Notes: generated by a model not told the origin, from the sequence alone. DNA of 64,000 bases from an uncultured bacterium (GCA_947647735.1 CANSLJ010000024.1:1-64000); one strand, 5' to 3'. Counted from the first letter of the stretch, positions 26,514 through 35,482 are shown. Translations and numbers: made by a program.

Positions 26514-28698
26514 CTTTTTTCCCCTTTCCTAAAATTTTATCAAAGTCTATGCTTGGCGCCTTTTTCTGCTCAAATTTCCGTCTGTATTTTTTGAAACTGC
26601 GCTCTTCCCCCATGCTCTTAATATTTAGATCCAGAACAATAGAATCCGCCTGCCTGCGGGTATAATTCATCTGAAGCCGCTCATAAATCCTCTGGTTCGC
26701 TCCACCTGCAAAAATATAATCACAATACCTGACCAACTGCGTCATCTGATCAAACTCTGTGCTGGCCATCATGATAAACAATGTATTATAGTTCATGCCA
26801 TTTTTCATAGCCTGGAACAGCCACTCTGGTATACGTTCCATAGCATCGATTCCGATAAACCAATACACCGACGGCGGAAATACAGCATAGGGATTTTTCT
26901 TATAGTTATAAAAATCCAGCAGATTCCGTGCGAGAATCTTTTCCTCTTCCGAATGCTCCCCCGCCTGTATTTTGGTACATGCCTCCGGAATATCTTCCAT
27001 AGATATTTCACCAAACAGCGTTTTTAAAACCTCAGCCGCCTGTTCTTCCATGCTGGCTCTCTCCTGCATGGAAAGCATCTGCCTCTGAAGTTCCAGATTT
27101 TTATGATAATTTCCCAAAACAAACTCGTAAGGTGTATGGCATTCCCTGAAAAGTTCATAGAGCATTTTTTTCTTTAAAAACACCGTCTCCAGTTCTGCTG
27201 CTTCATCCGGATTCGTGTGCTGCTGCACTCCGGAGAATATGGAAGGATCAACAATCGGCTGAAAGCAGAAAACCTCATGCTGATAATCCATTCCTATCAT
27301 TTCCTTTCTTGGAGATGTATCAAAATTCACTTTCAGAAGCTTTTCTAAATATGCCAGATCCTCCGCTTTCGAAGAGATCGCCAAAACATTTTTGTTTCTG
27401 CCATACTCCAGAAATAATGTTTGAATATCATAACAGCGATTACTGTATGTCACAAAAGAACCGAGTGTAAGAATATCAAAATATTTCTGTTCCCCCTCCT
27501 GAAGAAATTTTTTCCGCGTCTCCCTCACCAGATCATTGTGCAATAGTTCCTGCAGTTTTGCGAAAGGTTCCTGCAGTTCTTCCTTATAGAACTTCTGCAC
27601 TTTATGGAAGTGAAGATTTTCTGCATAACTTTCCAGCATTCTTAAATAATTATAGAAATAGGAAATCGTATCGCCTTCTTCCCCTGTCTCGATAAACGGC
27701 ACATTAAATATCCTGTTAGTCTCCTCTGTTCCGTCGGAGGTATTAAAAAGAACTTGTCCTTTACTCAAGGATGTTGCGCCTCTATTGCCGATAATGTCCA
27801 TGGAAACTCCGGCGTTACAATTCAGTGCAAATCTTATCCGGAAATTACCCAGTACAGATCGAGACAATGTTTGGCTCATCTCCTGACTGGCAAACAGAAT
27901 ATGCAATCCAGTAGCACGTCCCTTTTTGACGATGGAAGCCAACATCTGCCGAATCTGCTCCCCCTCCTTCGGACTTGCCTCCGAAAACATCTGCTGAAAC
28001 TCATCCACGATCAAAAGCATACGAGGCAGCACAACATCCGGATAGCGATCCCTGAAATCCGCAATTTTTGCCAGACCAAGCCTTGCAAAAAATTCTTCTC
28101 TCGCATTCATGCAATCCACCAGATAGGAAATCAAGCTCAACACATATCTGATTTCACTTGTCGCCGCACAGACACACACATGGGGCGCCTTATATGTATT
28201 CATATAGCGAGAAAATTCAACTCTTTTAAAGTCTGCTAAATATAGATCCAGCTCCCAGGGTGCATACTCCATCAGCATGTTGAAGATAAGGTTGTTCAGA
28301 AAAACAGATTTACCGCTGCCTGTCTGTCCCACTATCAGACCATGAACCCCGTCATCTCCCATGGTCACTTCCTTAACCTGTCCGTTTTTATCTGTGCCAG
28401 GCCGCAGATTAATTCCATTTTTTGTTGTATTGAACCATATCTTTTGTAATGCTTCTGGCTTTACAGATATTTGCACAAAACTTTTCTTTTTTTCCTCAAA
28501 ATAGTTCTGGCAGCTCTTTTTATCAACTGAGAAATCATCTGTCTCATATAAAAATTTCAGCGGTTCTTCGCAAAGAAAAAGTTCTTTCTTCTCGGCGTAA
28601 AATGTTTCATCTCCCCCACCGCTTTCCATCTGATTTTCGATATATTCTTTAAACTCAAACACAAATTCCGAATGTAAATATATTTCTTCTTCCCTCAT
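26503..28698 (-). CDS. FtsK/SpoIIIE-family motor ATPase
   Basis: The 731-residue protein has an FtsK/SpoIIIE ATPase domain at about 80-350. Walker A is GQTGSGKS (124-131), Walker B LLIVDEF (228-234), and the sensor region is GRATGLHILFASQEMS. It lacks the FtsK membrane and gamma domains. A C-terminal half (about 370-731) appears to be a second, degenerate ATPase-like fold (FIGIDAMERIPEW). I start at ATG 28698, whose ATGA overlaps the preceding stop; an upstream TTG (28722) is possible. The position downstream of a degenerate FtsK-like membrane protein suggests the two form one motor. DNA or protein could be the cargo. Confidence 0.85.
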   Translation of the reverse strand: MREEEIYLHSEFVFEFKEYIENQMESGGGDETFYAEKKELFLCEEPLKFLYETDDFSVDKKSCQNYFEEKKKSFVQISVKPEALQKIWFNTTKNGINLRPGTDKNGQVKEVTMGDDGVHGLIVGQTGSGKSVFLNNLIFNMLMEYAPWELDLYLADFKRVEFSRYMNTYKAPHVCVCAATSEIRYVLSLISYLVDCMNAREEFFARLGLAKIADFRDRYPDVVLPRMLLIVDEFQQMFSEASPKEGEQIRQMLASIVKKGRATGLHILFASQEMSQTLSRSVLGNFRIRFALNCNAGVSMDIIGNRGATSLSKGQVLFNTSDGTEETNRIFNVPFIETGEEGDTISYFYNYLRMLESYAENLHFHKVQKFYKEELQEPFAKLQELLHNDLVRETRKKFLQEGEQKYFDILTLGSFVTYSNRCYDIQTLFLEYGRNKNVLAISSKAEDLAYLEKLLKVNFDTSPRKEMIGMDYQHEVFCFQPIVDPSIFSGVQQHTNPDEAAELETVFLKKKMLYELFRECHTPYEFVLGNYHKNLELQRQMLSMQERASMEEQAAEVLKTLFGEISMEDIPEACTKIQAGEHSEEEKILARNLLDFYNYKKNPYAVFPPSVYWFIGIDAMERIPEWLFQAMKNGMNYNTLFIMMASTEFDQMTQLVRYCDYIFAGGANQRIYERLQMNYTRRQADSIVLDLNIKSMGEERSFKKYRRKFEQKKAPSIDFDKILGKGKKDVL

Positions 28699-29387
28699 AA
28701 AAAATTCATTCCTTTTTTCCAAATAATATGTCCATCAACAGCTCTTCCCACATTGGGAACCTGTTCAATGGTCGTTCCCACACCAACCCTGAACATCCCA
28801 AGCCCATCCTCCACCTGGCCAATCATCCCCTGAAAACTCTGTGTCATACTTATTCCCAGAGACCTGACAAAGCCTGTGATACAGGAAACAGCATTATTTT
28901 CCATCGCCATCATATTAATTTCCGACAACGCATTCTGATTTGCATACTCACAGTTTCTGACACATATAAAAATCGCATTGCTGAATGTTTCAAAGTCCCG
29001 ATCTTCAACCTGTGGTTCCATCGTGTCCACATAAATCTTATTCGGCCCTCTCTGAAACATCAGCATTAAGTGTGCTCCTATCTCATCCATGGCACTCTGT
29101 GACTTTTGGACAGCGGCATACCCTGCGCCAATATTTCTTGACAACGCCTGAAAACTGTATTCACTGTTATACCATCTGTCAAATTCATTTTTTAAATGTT
29201 CCCTCAGCTCTCCCTTATAAAACTCATATATCTGGTTTGTAAAATTAACCAATGGCTCGTAAGCTGTCTTTTTAGCCAGCATGGTGATCTCATCATAAAA
29301 TCCCTCTATGCCACGCACACAAGCTTCAGCCTGCCTCTCATAAATATAGGCGATCCGATTTAATTCAGATAAATTTATAGATGCCAT
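28695..29387 (-). CDS. Unknown helical protein in the FtsK-motor operon
   Basis: No family is recognised. The 230 residues look helical for the first half (SELNRIAYIYERQAEACV...YEFYKGELREHLKNEFDRW), a little like LXG/WXG-type secreted proteins, but without a clear WXG turn or a 100-residue length. The second half contains KIYVDTMEPQVEDRDFET. There is no signal peptide. It has a strong Shine-Dalgarno (GGGGAG) and shares an ATGA with the FtsK-like gene. It may be a substrate or a structural partner of the motor. The 261-residue neighbour shows a faintly similar I-x-VD...DF pattern. Confidence 0.65.
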   Translation of the reverse strand: MASINLSELNRIAYIYERQAEACVRGIEGFYDEITMLAKKTAYEPLVNFTNQIYEFYKGELREHLKNEFDRWYNSEYSFQALSRNIGAGYAAVQKSQSAMDEIGAHLMLMFQRGPNKIYVDTMEPQVEDRDFETFSNAIFICVRNCEYANQNALSEINMMAMENNAVSCITGFVRSLGISMTQSFQGMIGQVEDGLGMFRVGVGTTIEQVPNVGRAVDGHIIWKKGMNFL

Positions 29388-29402
29388 TTTATGTACTCCC
29401 CC

Positions 29403-30188
29403 TTAAAAAAAATCATTTCTCCATCTGGGTCCAGCGCCCTGAAATCCATGTGTTCCCATTTCCGATGCCCAGGCCGCAGAGTGAATGCTGTTTTGAAACT
29501 GTGTTCTAACCTCAAAAAAGCACTCCTGAAAATATCGTAGATAGAGATAAATTTCATTGGACAAATTTTGAAGTATTCCCGCCACAATATAGTTATATTG
29601 AGGCACAGCGCATACATTTGTATGCCACAGCAAATCTATTCCGACATTGCCAATCTGTGAAATGACAAACTCCAGGTTGTCAAAGTCCATCTCTGACACA
29701 CAAACTCTGCTGCCGTCCACGAAGATATCAGGAAGAACCTCCGAAGGTCTGAAAGAATCCAGCGCCTCCTGCATACTGCATTCCAGAGCTTCCGCCTGCC
29801 GCCGTTCCATCGGAGATCTCACTGCTCCTTTAAATCTTCCCGCCACAGACAATGTAAACTCCCGGCGTCCTGCCCTGTAATAGCCATCACATAGTAATTC
29901 ATAGTTGGTATTTCTGATGATCTCCGCCGCATCCACAAGCAGTTCATGCATTCTTCTCTCCCCGGCTTCCAGACACTCTTTAAAATTGCAGGCAATGCAA
30001 TCGCTTACCTTCTCCGTCAGCGCATCAACTCTTCGATATCGATCATCACCGCCGTGACATGGACAATAGATATAATCTCCACCACAATAGACAGAAATCA
30101 CCACTCCGCCAATATTGCACATTGGCCCTGTTGGATAAAGATTTCCCATATAATCCGTACCATATGTATATGTAAAATCAGGACACAT
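29403..30188 (-). CDS. Unknown Cys-containing protein in the FtsK-motor operon
   Basis: The 261-residue protein is not recognised. It starts CPDFTYTYGTDYMGNLYPTG and has a Cys/His-rich patch CGGDYIYCPCHGGDD (about 35-49) that could bind metal. Long helices follow, and it ends in an aromatic, Trp-containing tail (GPRWRNDFF). No signal peptide or membrane segment is seen. It lies 26 nt after the 784-residue membrane protein gene and 15 nt before the next gene, so it is an integral operon member. Function cannot be assigned. Confidence 0.65.
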   Translation of the reverse strand: MCPDFTYTYGTDYMGNLYPTGPMCNIGGVVISVYCGGDYIYCPCHGGDDRYRRVDALTEKVSDCIACNFKECLEAGERRMHELLVDAAEIIRNTNYELLCDGYYRAGRREFTLSVAGRFKGAVRSPMERRQAEALECSMQEALDSFRPSEVLPDIFVDGSRVCVSEMDFDNLEFVISQIGNVGIDLLWHTNVCAVPQYNYIVAGILQNLSNEIYLYLRYFQECFFEVRTQFQNSIHSAAWASEMGTHGFQGAGPRWRNDFF

Positions 30189-30214
30189 AATCTCTCACTT
30201 TCTGCTGCAGAACT

Positions 30215-32569
30215 CTATCCCCTCTGCTCCACCAATGTCAAAGCATTCAGATCCACTCGATAGATCATTCCATTATTCTGTTCAGCTTTCTCGATCAGAT
30301 AATTCCAACTCTCACCGCTCTCCGTCTCTCTCTCTGAGACCAGAAAGATCGGAAGAAAACCAAAATCGGCATAATTGTCTCTCTCCAACAAGTTTTTCAT
30401 TTGCTGCAACCTCGAAACATTGCCCGTTTTCATTCCCAGTTTTTGTTTCTCATCTTCATTGGGAACTACTATAAACACAATATGATAAGGTTTCTTAGCC
30501 GCTTTATTTTTCAGCAAGGAAATATTAACCTGCTGTATAGGCGTCACAGAATCACCCAAACTTTCCTCATAGTCCTGTTTTGCCCTCATGACAGCCTCAT
30601 AATTTATGCGGGCATACTCCTGGATATCATCCTGCTCCCGCTCAATTTCTTTATCCAGTCTTTCGATATCCGCCTCCTCAAATAAGCCTTTTACGGGATT
30701 TCTTATTTCTTCTCTCACGACAAAGCCTTTTTGGTAAGCTTGAAAAAACTCCTTTCGCCTTTCGCTTGGATTTCCAATTTTTCCCCTCACCAATCCACTG
30801 GGATCTATCACAGAAAAATCTAACAGCTCCGCAGGAACCATTTTCGTAAACCCATGCCAGATCTCACTGATCAAATTAATAGCTCCCTCCTCCTTCCAGT
30901 TCGCTTCCCCTGCATATTTGAAAATCATCGGATACATATTATGTCTGATAATCTGAGGATGCCCATTTTCCGGATCTTCATAATTTCGAATACAGATCTG
31001 GCTGCTGAACAGAATTGTCTTCTCATCAAGTTTTGGAAAACAGCTTTCTGCATCAGATAACCAGACTTTTAATTCTCCGCTGTAATAATTTATCTCAGCA
31101 CTGATATCATCACACGCCGCCCTTATCTTTTGCATCTGGCTCCCGCACTTTTCCTGTTCTTTATGCAAATGTTCTATGGCACCCTTCAATCTATTCTGCT
31201 CCTGTTTTAGATAGCGCAAAGTCATCTTGTCTTCTTCCAGATAATCGTCTTCATCAATCACAACAGGAATTGTCGGCATATCATATTTCTTATTGTCTAT
31301 TTCCCTCAGTTCCTCACGGAGTTCAAAATCTATTTTTTCTTTTTCCCGCTTTCCACTCTCCTGTATCTCCCATTTTTTATTCCCACACTCCTCTATCGCT
31401 TTTTTAATCCTTATTCTTTGGTCTGCGATCATATTTGCTCTGCTGGCCGCCATTTGCCGTAGTCTCCATACTCGGTTCTTTTCCTCTGCTTCCAGCTCCT
31501 CTATTCGCTCCCACAAAGCTTTCGAATAATTATGCAATGCATTCTTATACAATCTTCTTCTATGAATTGGCTCTATGATCAATATTTTTACTAAAATTGA
31601 CGCTCCCCATGCCATGATCAGGCTGAGCATTATAATACCGATACTGGAATAATTATAAAGAACAGAAGACAAAATATCTTTGAACAAGCCTGAAATCGCG
31701 ATCAATAAAGCAGATATTATGACACTCCTTTTTATCATCTTTTCCCAAAAGGAACCGCCTCGGGATAAAAACATTATGACGCTGACCAGATACCCGATTC
31801 CTCCGCAGCAACAAATTCCTATTACCACATATTGAGCCGGCATACAAAAAAACCCCGGCGTTCTTTTATCTAATTCTACTGCTATATATTTTCTTAAAAC
31901 CAATATAACCAGAAAAAATATTCCGCTGATCACGAGCTGTAATAATAAAATTTTCCTGTCAGGTTTCCACCTGTCAAATTGATCTGAAACTTTCTTTCTC
32001 CCGCTTTTCAACTCTTGTTCTTCTGTGCGGAGAGTCTGCAGCTCCACAGCCTTTTCTCTCGGCATCGCGGGTATTTCAGGAGTATCCATTCCTTCCAGAT
32101 TTGAAAGCTCATTCTGCCAGTATGTAATCTTATTTTCTATCTCCGCCAATGCTGCCGCTTCATCCTGATCACAAATTTGTTTTTTTGACTCTGCCTGCTC
32201 ACAAGCAGCCTGTTTTTGATATTCGATATCAGCCAGCTCCTGTTCCCTTATCTGCTCCCACCTTTCCCGGGTATTCTCGGGTGCCTCTTCCTTTTTATTT
32301 TGATATTCTTGTGCCAGCCTATTCTTTTGTTCATGGCAATCCTGTAATTCTCTTACTATTTGTTCACGCTTATTTTTGACAGCAAAAAATTCTTGTTCTT
32401 TCTGCTCCTTTTTTCTACAAGCGTCCTCATAACAATCTTGATTTTTCAAATATTCCTCGTATTCTCTCCCACCCCGCACTTCTGGTTCTTTAACAGCAGA
32501 TTCTTTCATCTCTTTTTTCGAGTCAATTTTCCTTTGTCCTTTCAGGCTCTCAAAAAAATTTTCTTCCAT
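30215..32569 (-). CDS. Membrane coiled-coil protein with a degenerate FtsK-like C-terminal domain
   Basis: This 784-residue protein is the first gene of the operon. In order: a Lys/Glu-rich coiled coil (about 35-155), four membrane helices (about 207-225, 246-268, 282-300, 308-331), a second coiled coil (about 345-520), and a C-terminal domain (about 545-784). The last has INLISEIWHGFTKMVPAELL, FSVIDPSGLV and PYHIVFIVVP. The FxxIDPxGL pattern resembles the inactive first domain of large FtsK/SpoIIIE-type proteins that also carry a coiled coil. I infer that such a protein is split here, with the active motor at 26503-28698. There is no P-loop. Confidence 0.72.
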   Translation of the reverse strand: MEENFFESLKGQRKIDSKKEMKESAVKEPEVRGGREYEEYLKNQDCYEDACRKKEQKEQEFFAVKNKREQIVRELQDCHEQKNRLAQEYQNKKEEAPENTRERWEQIREQELADIEYQKQAACEQAESKKQICDQDEAAALAEIENKITYWQNELSNLEGMDTPEIPAMPREKAVELQTLRTEEQELKSGRKKVSDQFDRWKPDRKILLLQLVISGIFFLVILVLRKYIAVELDKRTPGFFCMPAQYVVIGICCCGGIGYLVSVIMFLSRGGSFWEKMIKRSVIISALLIAISGLFKDILSSVLYNYSSIGIIMLSLIMAWGASILVKILIIEPIHRRRLYKNALHNYSKALWERIEELEAEEKNRVWRLRQMAASRANMIADQRIRIKKAIEECGNKKWEIQESGKREKEKIDFELREELREIDNKKYDMPTIPVVIDEDDYLEEDKMTLRYLKQEQNRLKGAIEHLHKEQEKCGSQMQKIRAACDDISAEINYYSGELKVWLSDAESCFPKLDEKTILFSSQICIRNYEDPENGHPQIIRHNMYPMIFKYAGEANWKEEGAINLISEIWHGFTKMVPAELLDFSVIDPSGLVRGKIGNPSERRKEFFQAYQKGFVVREEIRNPVKGLFEEADIERLDKEIEREQDDIQEYARINYEAVMRAKQDYEESLGDSVTPIQQVNISLLKNKAAKKPYHIVFIVVPNEDEKQKLGMKTGNVSRLQQMKNLLERDNYADFGFLPIFLVSERETESGESWNYLIEKAEQNNGMIYRVDLNALTLVEQRG

Positions 32570-32615
32570 GATTAAATCTCTCCCTTGTCCACTTTCTATA
32601 TCTTTATCTGTAAAT

Positions 32616-32641
32616 AAAGACAGGACAATTATCCTGTCTTT
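32616..32641 (-). promoter_or_regulatory. Leader hairpin before the FtsK-motor operon
   Basis: A perfect 10-bp stem AAAGACAGGA/TCCTGTCTTT with a 6-nt loop lies between the operon promoter and the first gene, 47 nt before its start. On the minus strand a weak UUUAUUU follows, so it may act as an attenuator. On the plus strand TTTTT follows, so it could also stop antisense transcription. Confidence 0.55.
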
Positions 32642-32707
32642 TTCTATACTTTTGGACAGTTATTTCTTTTGTATGACACAAATGCTTTTCTATTTTTATT
32701 CTATTAC

Positions 32708-32736
32708 ATTATACTCAATATATTGAGTTTAGTCAA
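32708..32736 (-). promoter_or_regulatory. Island promoter 1: palindrome within the spacer (FtsK-motor operon)
   Basis: On the minus strand, -35 TTGACT (32731-32736), 17-nt spacer and -10 TATAAT (32708-32713). The perfect 16-bp palindrome ACTCAATATATTGAGT (32713-32728) fills the spacer and touches the -10, an ideal repressor site. This belongs to the 406-nt gap 32570-32975, which also holds the leader hairpin and the CAP-gene terminator; 32737-32855 shows nothing else. Confidence 0.8.
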
Positions 32737-32855
32737 TATCCTATTCTTTTTCGAAAAATCCTCCATCCTCATTCTGAAAATAAAGTCATTGACTGCGCGC
32801 TGCTCTTTTTATTTCCGACAGGCATGCTTTTCATCTTCTGTCTGCCTCCCCAACG

Positions 32856-32896
32856 CAAAAGACGTATGGCCTACTATGTACTATTTTCCATACGTC
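32856..32896 (-). terminator. Terminator after the CAP-domain gene
   Basis: On the minus strand GACGTATGG (32888-32896) pairs with CCATACGTC (32861-32869), an 18-nt loop between, then TTTTGCG. It lies 80 nt after the CAP gene stop. Confidence 0.7.
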
Positions 32897-32975
32897 CTTG
32901 CGCTGCTATGTCGATTCCTGCCTATATTATTTCAAATCCCTGATATATAAAAGTTATACTCGGTTTTATATAATC

Positions 32976-33872
32976 TTAGTCTGTAAAGCATTGTGTCCAG
33001 TAAATGCCATATCTACCATTTCCCTGGTAACACCCTACTCCAATATGATGAAAGTTGTCACTCAAAATATTTGCTCTATGCCCCGCAGAATTTAACCATG
33101 TTTGCATAACAGCTTCCGGTGTCTGCATGCCTGCTGCAATATTTTCACCTGCGTAACCATATTTCGCTCCACTTTCTTCAAATGCTGTATAACAGGAGGA
33201 TCCATCCGGCCTGGTATGACTAAATAAAGTTTCCAATTCTCCTGCACGAACCTGTGCCGCATTCCTCAGCGCTGATGTCGTCGTAAGACTATCAAGGCCA
33301 TTCTCCGCACGAACTTTATTGACAAGCCTGACCACTTCATCCTCAAATCCTGCAGTACTTTCCTGAGGAGAATTCGTGGTATTGTTGTCAATATATATTT
33401 CTGTCGGATTACTATTATTTTGAATAATGTTATAGAAGAGATCCGTAAAATCTACAGTTATAACATTTTCGTCCGATATAGTCTCACTTGTCGTAGTTTC
33501 ATTTGCGATACGGCCTTCTGCTTTCCCGTTTGTGATGTAATGCAGATAGTAGTCAGGAAGATTTTCGCCGAATGCAGCCTGCAGGTCAGCATATTTTGTT
33601 TTATAAGACATCACATTAAATTCCTCATTTCCCTGACGTCCTTCTGTCATACCATGATTCAGAAAATGATTTAACAATAATCCGCTGTCGTTGCCAAAGG
33701 CTGTGTACAGATCAGGATTATGGCTTGCATAATATGTACTGTCAAACACAGCCGCATAGGCAGTCTCATTCCCTGAAGCCGCCTGCGCCGGAAGAGCTGT
33801 CAGTACAACCATTATCACCGCCGCAAAAACGGGCACAACCTTCATTAAAATCTTTACACGTTGTCTTTCCAT
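32976..33872 (-). CDS. Secreted CAP (SCP/PR-1-like) domain protein
   Basis: The 298-residue protein has a signal peptide (about 1-32, ending PAQAASG). Two tandem ~45-residue modules follow at about 42-130, each with a Y...NPDL/KYADL-AAFG...LxHxxxxGxxEGR pattern seen in many Lachnospiraceae surface proteins. The CAP domain spans about 175-298, with HTRPDGSSC, GENIAAG, GHRANIL and the final YWTQCF. The CAP-domain His and Glu positions appear intact. It is expressed from a palindrome-bearing island promoter and ends at its own terminator. The role is probably extracellular; the ligand is unknown. Confidence 0.9.
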   Translation of the reverse strand: MERQRVKILMKVVPVFAAVIMVVLTALPAQAASGNETAYAAVFDSTYYASHNPDLYTAFGNDSGLLLNHFLNHGMTEGRQGNEEFNVMSYKTKYADLQAAFGENLPDYYLHYITNGKAEGRIANETTTSETISDENVITVDFTDLFYNIIQNNSNPTEIYIDNNTTNSPQESTAGFEDEVVRLVNKVRAENGLDSLTTTSALRNAAQVRAGELETLFSHTRPDGSSCYTAFEESGAKYGYAGENIAAGMQTPEAVMQTWLNSAGHRANILSDNFHHIGVGCYQGNGRYGIYWTQCFTD

Positions 33873-33973
33873 AATCGTTTCTCCTTTTCCCTAAACTATT
33901 CAGGCATTTGTTATATACAAGAACCTTTTCCTGAGATTTTACCGAGTTCCTTTTATCTTGTATATTCTCCCTC

Positions 33974-34002
33974 ATTGTACTCAATATATTGAGTTTAGTC
34001 AA
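33974..34002 (-). promoter_or_regulatory. Island promoter 2: palindrome within the spacer (CAP gene)
   Basis: On the minus strand, -35 TTGACT (33997-34002), 17-nt spacer and -10 TACAAT (33974-33979). The spacer holds the identical perfect palindrome ACTCAATATATTGAGT (33979-33994). It lies about 100 nt upstream of the CAP start and 10 nt past the stop of the preceding gene. Confidence 0.8.
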
Positions 34003-34011
34003 TACGCGACT

Positions 34012-35079
34012 TCAAGCAAAAATATCAATATTCTTAAGATCCCTAAAAAACTTTTTATGCATCTCTTCTCTTTCTTCCACCTCTTCCGGGGTAATACTGT
34101 AATACTGGCGGACAGGTGCATTCTCATCCTGCGCACTGAACTTTTTCATATAGGTAACCATATCCAGATATATCTCTACGATCCGATAACCGATATCCAT
34201 TGTTTCGTCTTTTTCCAGACAAAGGACATACTCCATTCCTGAATACCGACAGAGCACAGAGTCTTCATGCCGTGCGACAATATCCAATGTATCTCCATCG
34301 TCATGTCTCAATACGATTTCTTTCTCCGTATTATCACCGCTTAGCCACTCGATAATCGTTTCCTCATTTTCCCTTAAAAGCATCATGATCGCTTCTTCTT
34401 CACATGTTCTGCTGATAATGTCAGCAACAGTTGAACTTATATAGCGTCTTCCATCTCTTTTCCTGTCATATTCCAAAGCTTCCTCTTCCGTCATCTCCTC
34501 CTCCTTCGATTTCGGTAAAGAAGCCTCCCTGCCTCCAATGCCTGCTTTCTCCCCGTCGGCAGCATCTTCATATATATCTATACCCGCCTCATATATATCG
34601 TTTTCTTCATCCCCCGTTTCCTCATACTCCTCCCAATCCACCACATCATACTCATCAATCAACAGCTCCTCATCCTCTTCATCAAACATAAATTCCATCC
34701 CCCTGGAACTGTTTTCATACAGATACCAATCCGATTCGGTGTAGAGATCTCCCTTCTTCCCTCTATGCGCATCCCATTCTTCCTTCATTTCCCGGTAATC
34801 CTGTTCCTCATGAGCAGCCTGAATATCCATGTCATACTCGATATAGGGCAGCAACGCGTAAAGCGCGTCCCTTTCAAAGCAGGACACAAAAAACTTTCCA
34901 TACTCTAGTTCCTCTTCTGAAAAGCTTTTTCGGACCTCCTCCGGTACATTATCATTCTCCAAAAATTCCCACCCACTTTCGCCCGAAATTTCCAATGCAA
35001 ATTTCAGTTCACTGCTGTGCCAGTCCGGAATAAACATATAACTTTTCTGGGTTGTTCTCATCTTCTTAAAATCAATCAT
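34012..35079 (-). CDS. Unknown very acidic protein
   Basis: The 355-residue protein is not recognised. It has no signal peptide. The middle (about 125-200) is extremely rich in Asp/Glu/Tyr (DEEDEELLIDEYDVVDW...). The C-terminal third has a short beta-rich stretch (IVLRHDDGDTLDIVARHEDS, about 262-281) and a helical end. It overlaps the 75-residue gene upstream by 8 nt, so the pair is coupled. Acidic proteins next to secreted proteins can be immunity or chaperone factors, but nothing here proves that. Confidence 0.65.
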   Translation of the reverse strand: MIDFKKMRTTQKSYMFIPDWHSSELKFALEISGESGWEFLENDNVPEEVRKSFSEEELEYGKFFVSCFERDALYALLPYIEYDMDIQAAHEEQDYREMKEEWDAHRGKKGDLYTESDWYLYENSSRGMEFMFDEEDEELLIDEYDVVDWEEYEETGDEENDIYEAGIDIYEDAADGEKAGIGGREASLPKSKEEEMTEEEALEYDRKRDGRRYISSTVADIISRTCEEEAIMMLLRENEETIIEWLSGDNTEKEIVLRHDDGDTLDIVARHEDSVLCRYSGMEYVLCLEKDETMDIGYRIVEIYLDMVTYMKKFSAQDENAPVRQYYSITPEEVEEREEMHKKFFRDLKNIDIFA

Positions 35080-35299
35080 TCTGTGCCTCCTCTTTCATCT
35101 TCTTCTGAAAAAATTTCACAAAGTCCTTCTCCTGACAGGCAATGCATTCCTTTGCCCATTCCATAACTTTATCTCTCATCATTTTAAATTCTATATTGGG
35201 AACCGATTCGAGCGTCTCTGCAACTCCCCACATTCTTGCAAAGAAGATGGCGAGTTCATATACCTTAACATCCACCTTTTCATTTTGATCTCCTTGCAT
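35072..35299 (-). CDS. Small unknown protein
   Basis: The 75-residue helical protein (KVYELAIFFARMWGVAETLES...) has a clear Shine-Dalgarno (GGAGGG 6 nt upstream of ATG 35299) and overlaps the next gene by 8 nt. There is no signal peptide or known motif. It contains two cysteines in the segment ECIACQEKDF. It forms a two-gene unit with the acidic 355-residue protein; the shared palindrome at 35389-35405 is upstream. Confidence 0.6.
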   Translation of the reverse strand: MQGDQNEKVDVKVYELAIFFARMWGVAETLESVPNIEFKMMRDKVMEWAKECIACQEKDFVKFFQKKMKEEAQND

Positions 35300-35388
35300 C
35301 TTTGCCCTCCTTATTTACCTTTTCCTGACGATTTTTCTCTGCACTTATCTTTGCTTCCTGTATACTGTAACTCTTTCACTCTGATTTG

Positions 35389-35405
35389 TTCGGAAAATTT
35401 CCGAA
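35389..35405. promoter_or_regulatory. Second palindrome type, copy 1 (possible operator)
   Basis: The 17-bp sequence TTCGGAAAATTTCCGAA has 8-bp arms and a 1-nt centre. The same sequence on the opposite strand occurs at 39482-39498. This copy lies between the divergent 75-residue gene and the transglutaminase-like gene. Confidence 0.5.
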
Positions 35406-35453
35406 AAATATTTTTATATTTTATATACTTTATAAAAATTCGCGTTGCATCAG

Positions 35454-35482
35454 TTGACTACACTCAATATATTAAGTATAAT
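35454..35482 (+). promoter_or_regulatory. Island promoter 3: palindrome within the spacer (transglutaminase-like gene)
   Basis: On the plus strand, -35 TTGACT (35454-35459), 17-nt spacer, -10 TATAAT (35477-35482). The spacer holds ACTCAATATATTAAGT (35462-35477), one mismatch from a perfect palindrome. It lies 47 nt upstream of the ATG. Confidence 0.8.

Noticed and set aside
21443-32569. Canonical type VII secretion locus
   Set aside because: There is an FtsK-type ATPase but no EsaA, EssB, YukD/EccD or ~100-residue WXG100 protein, and the ATPase lacks FHA and membrane domains.
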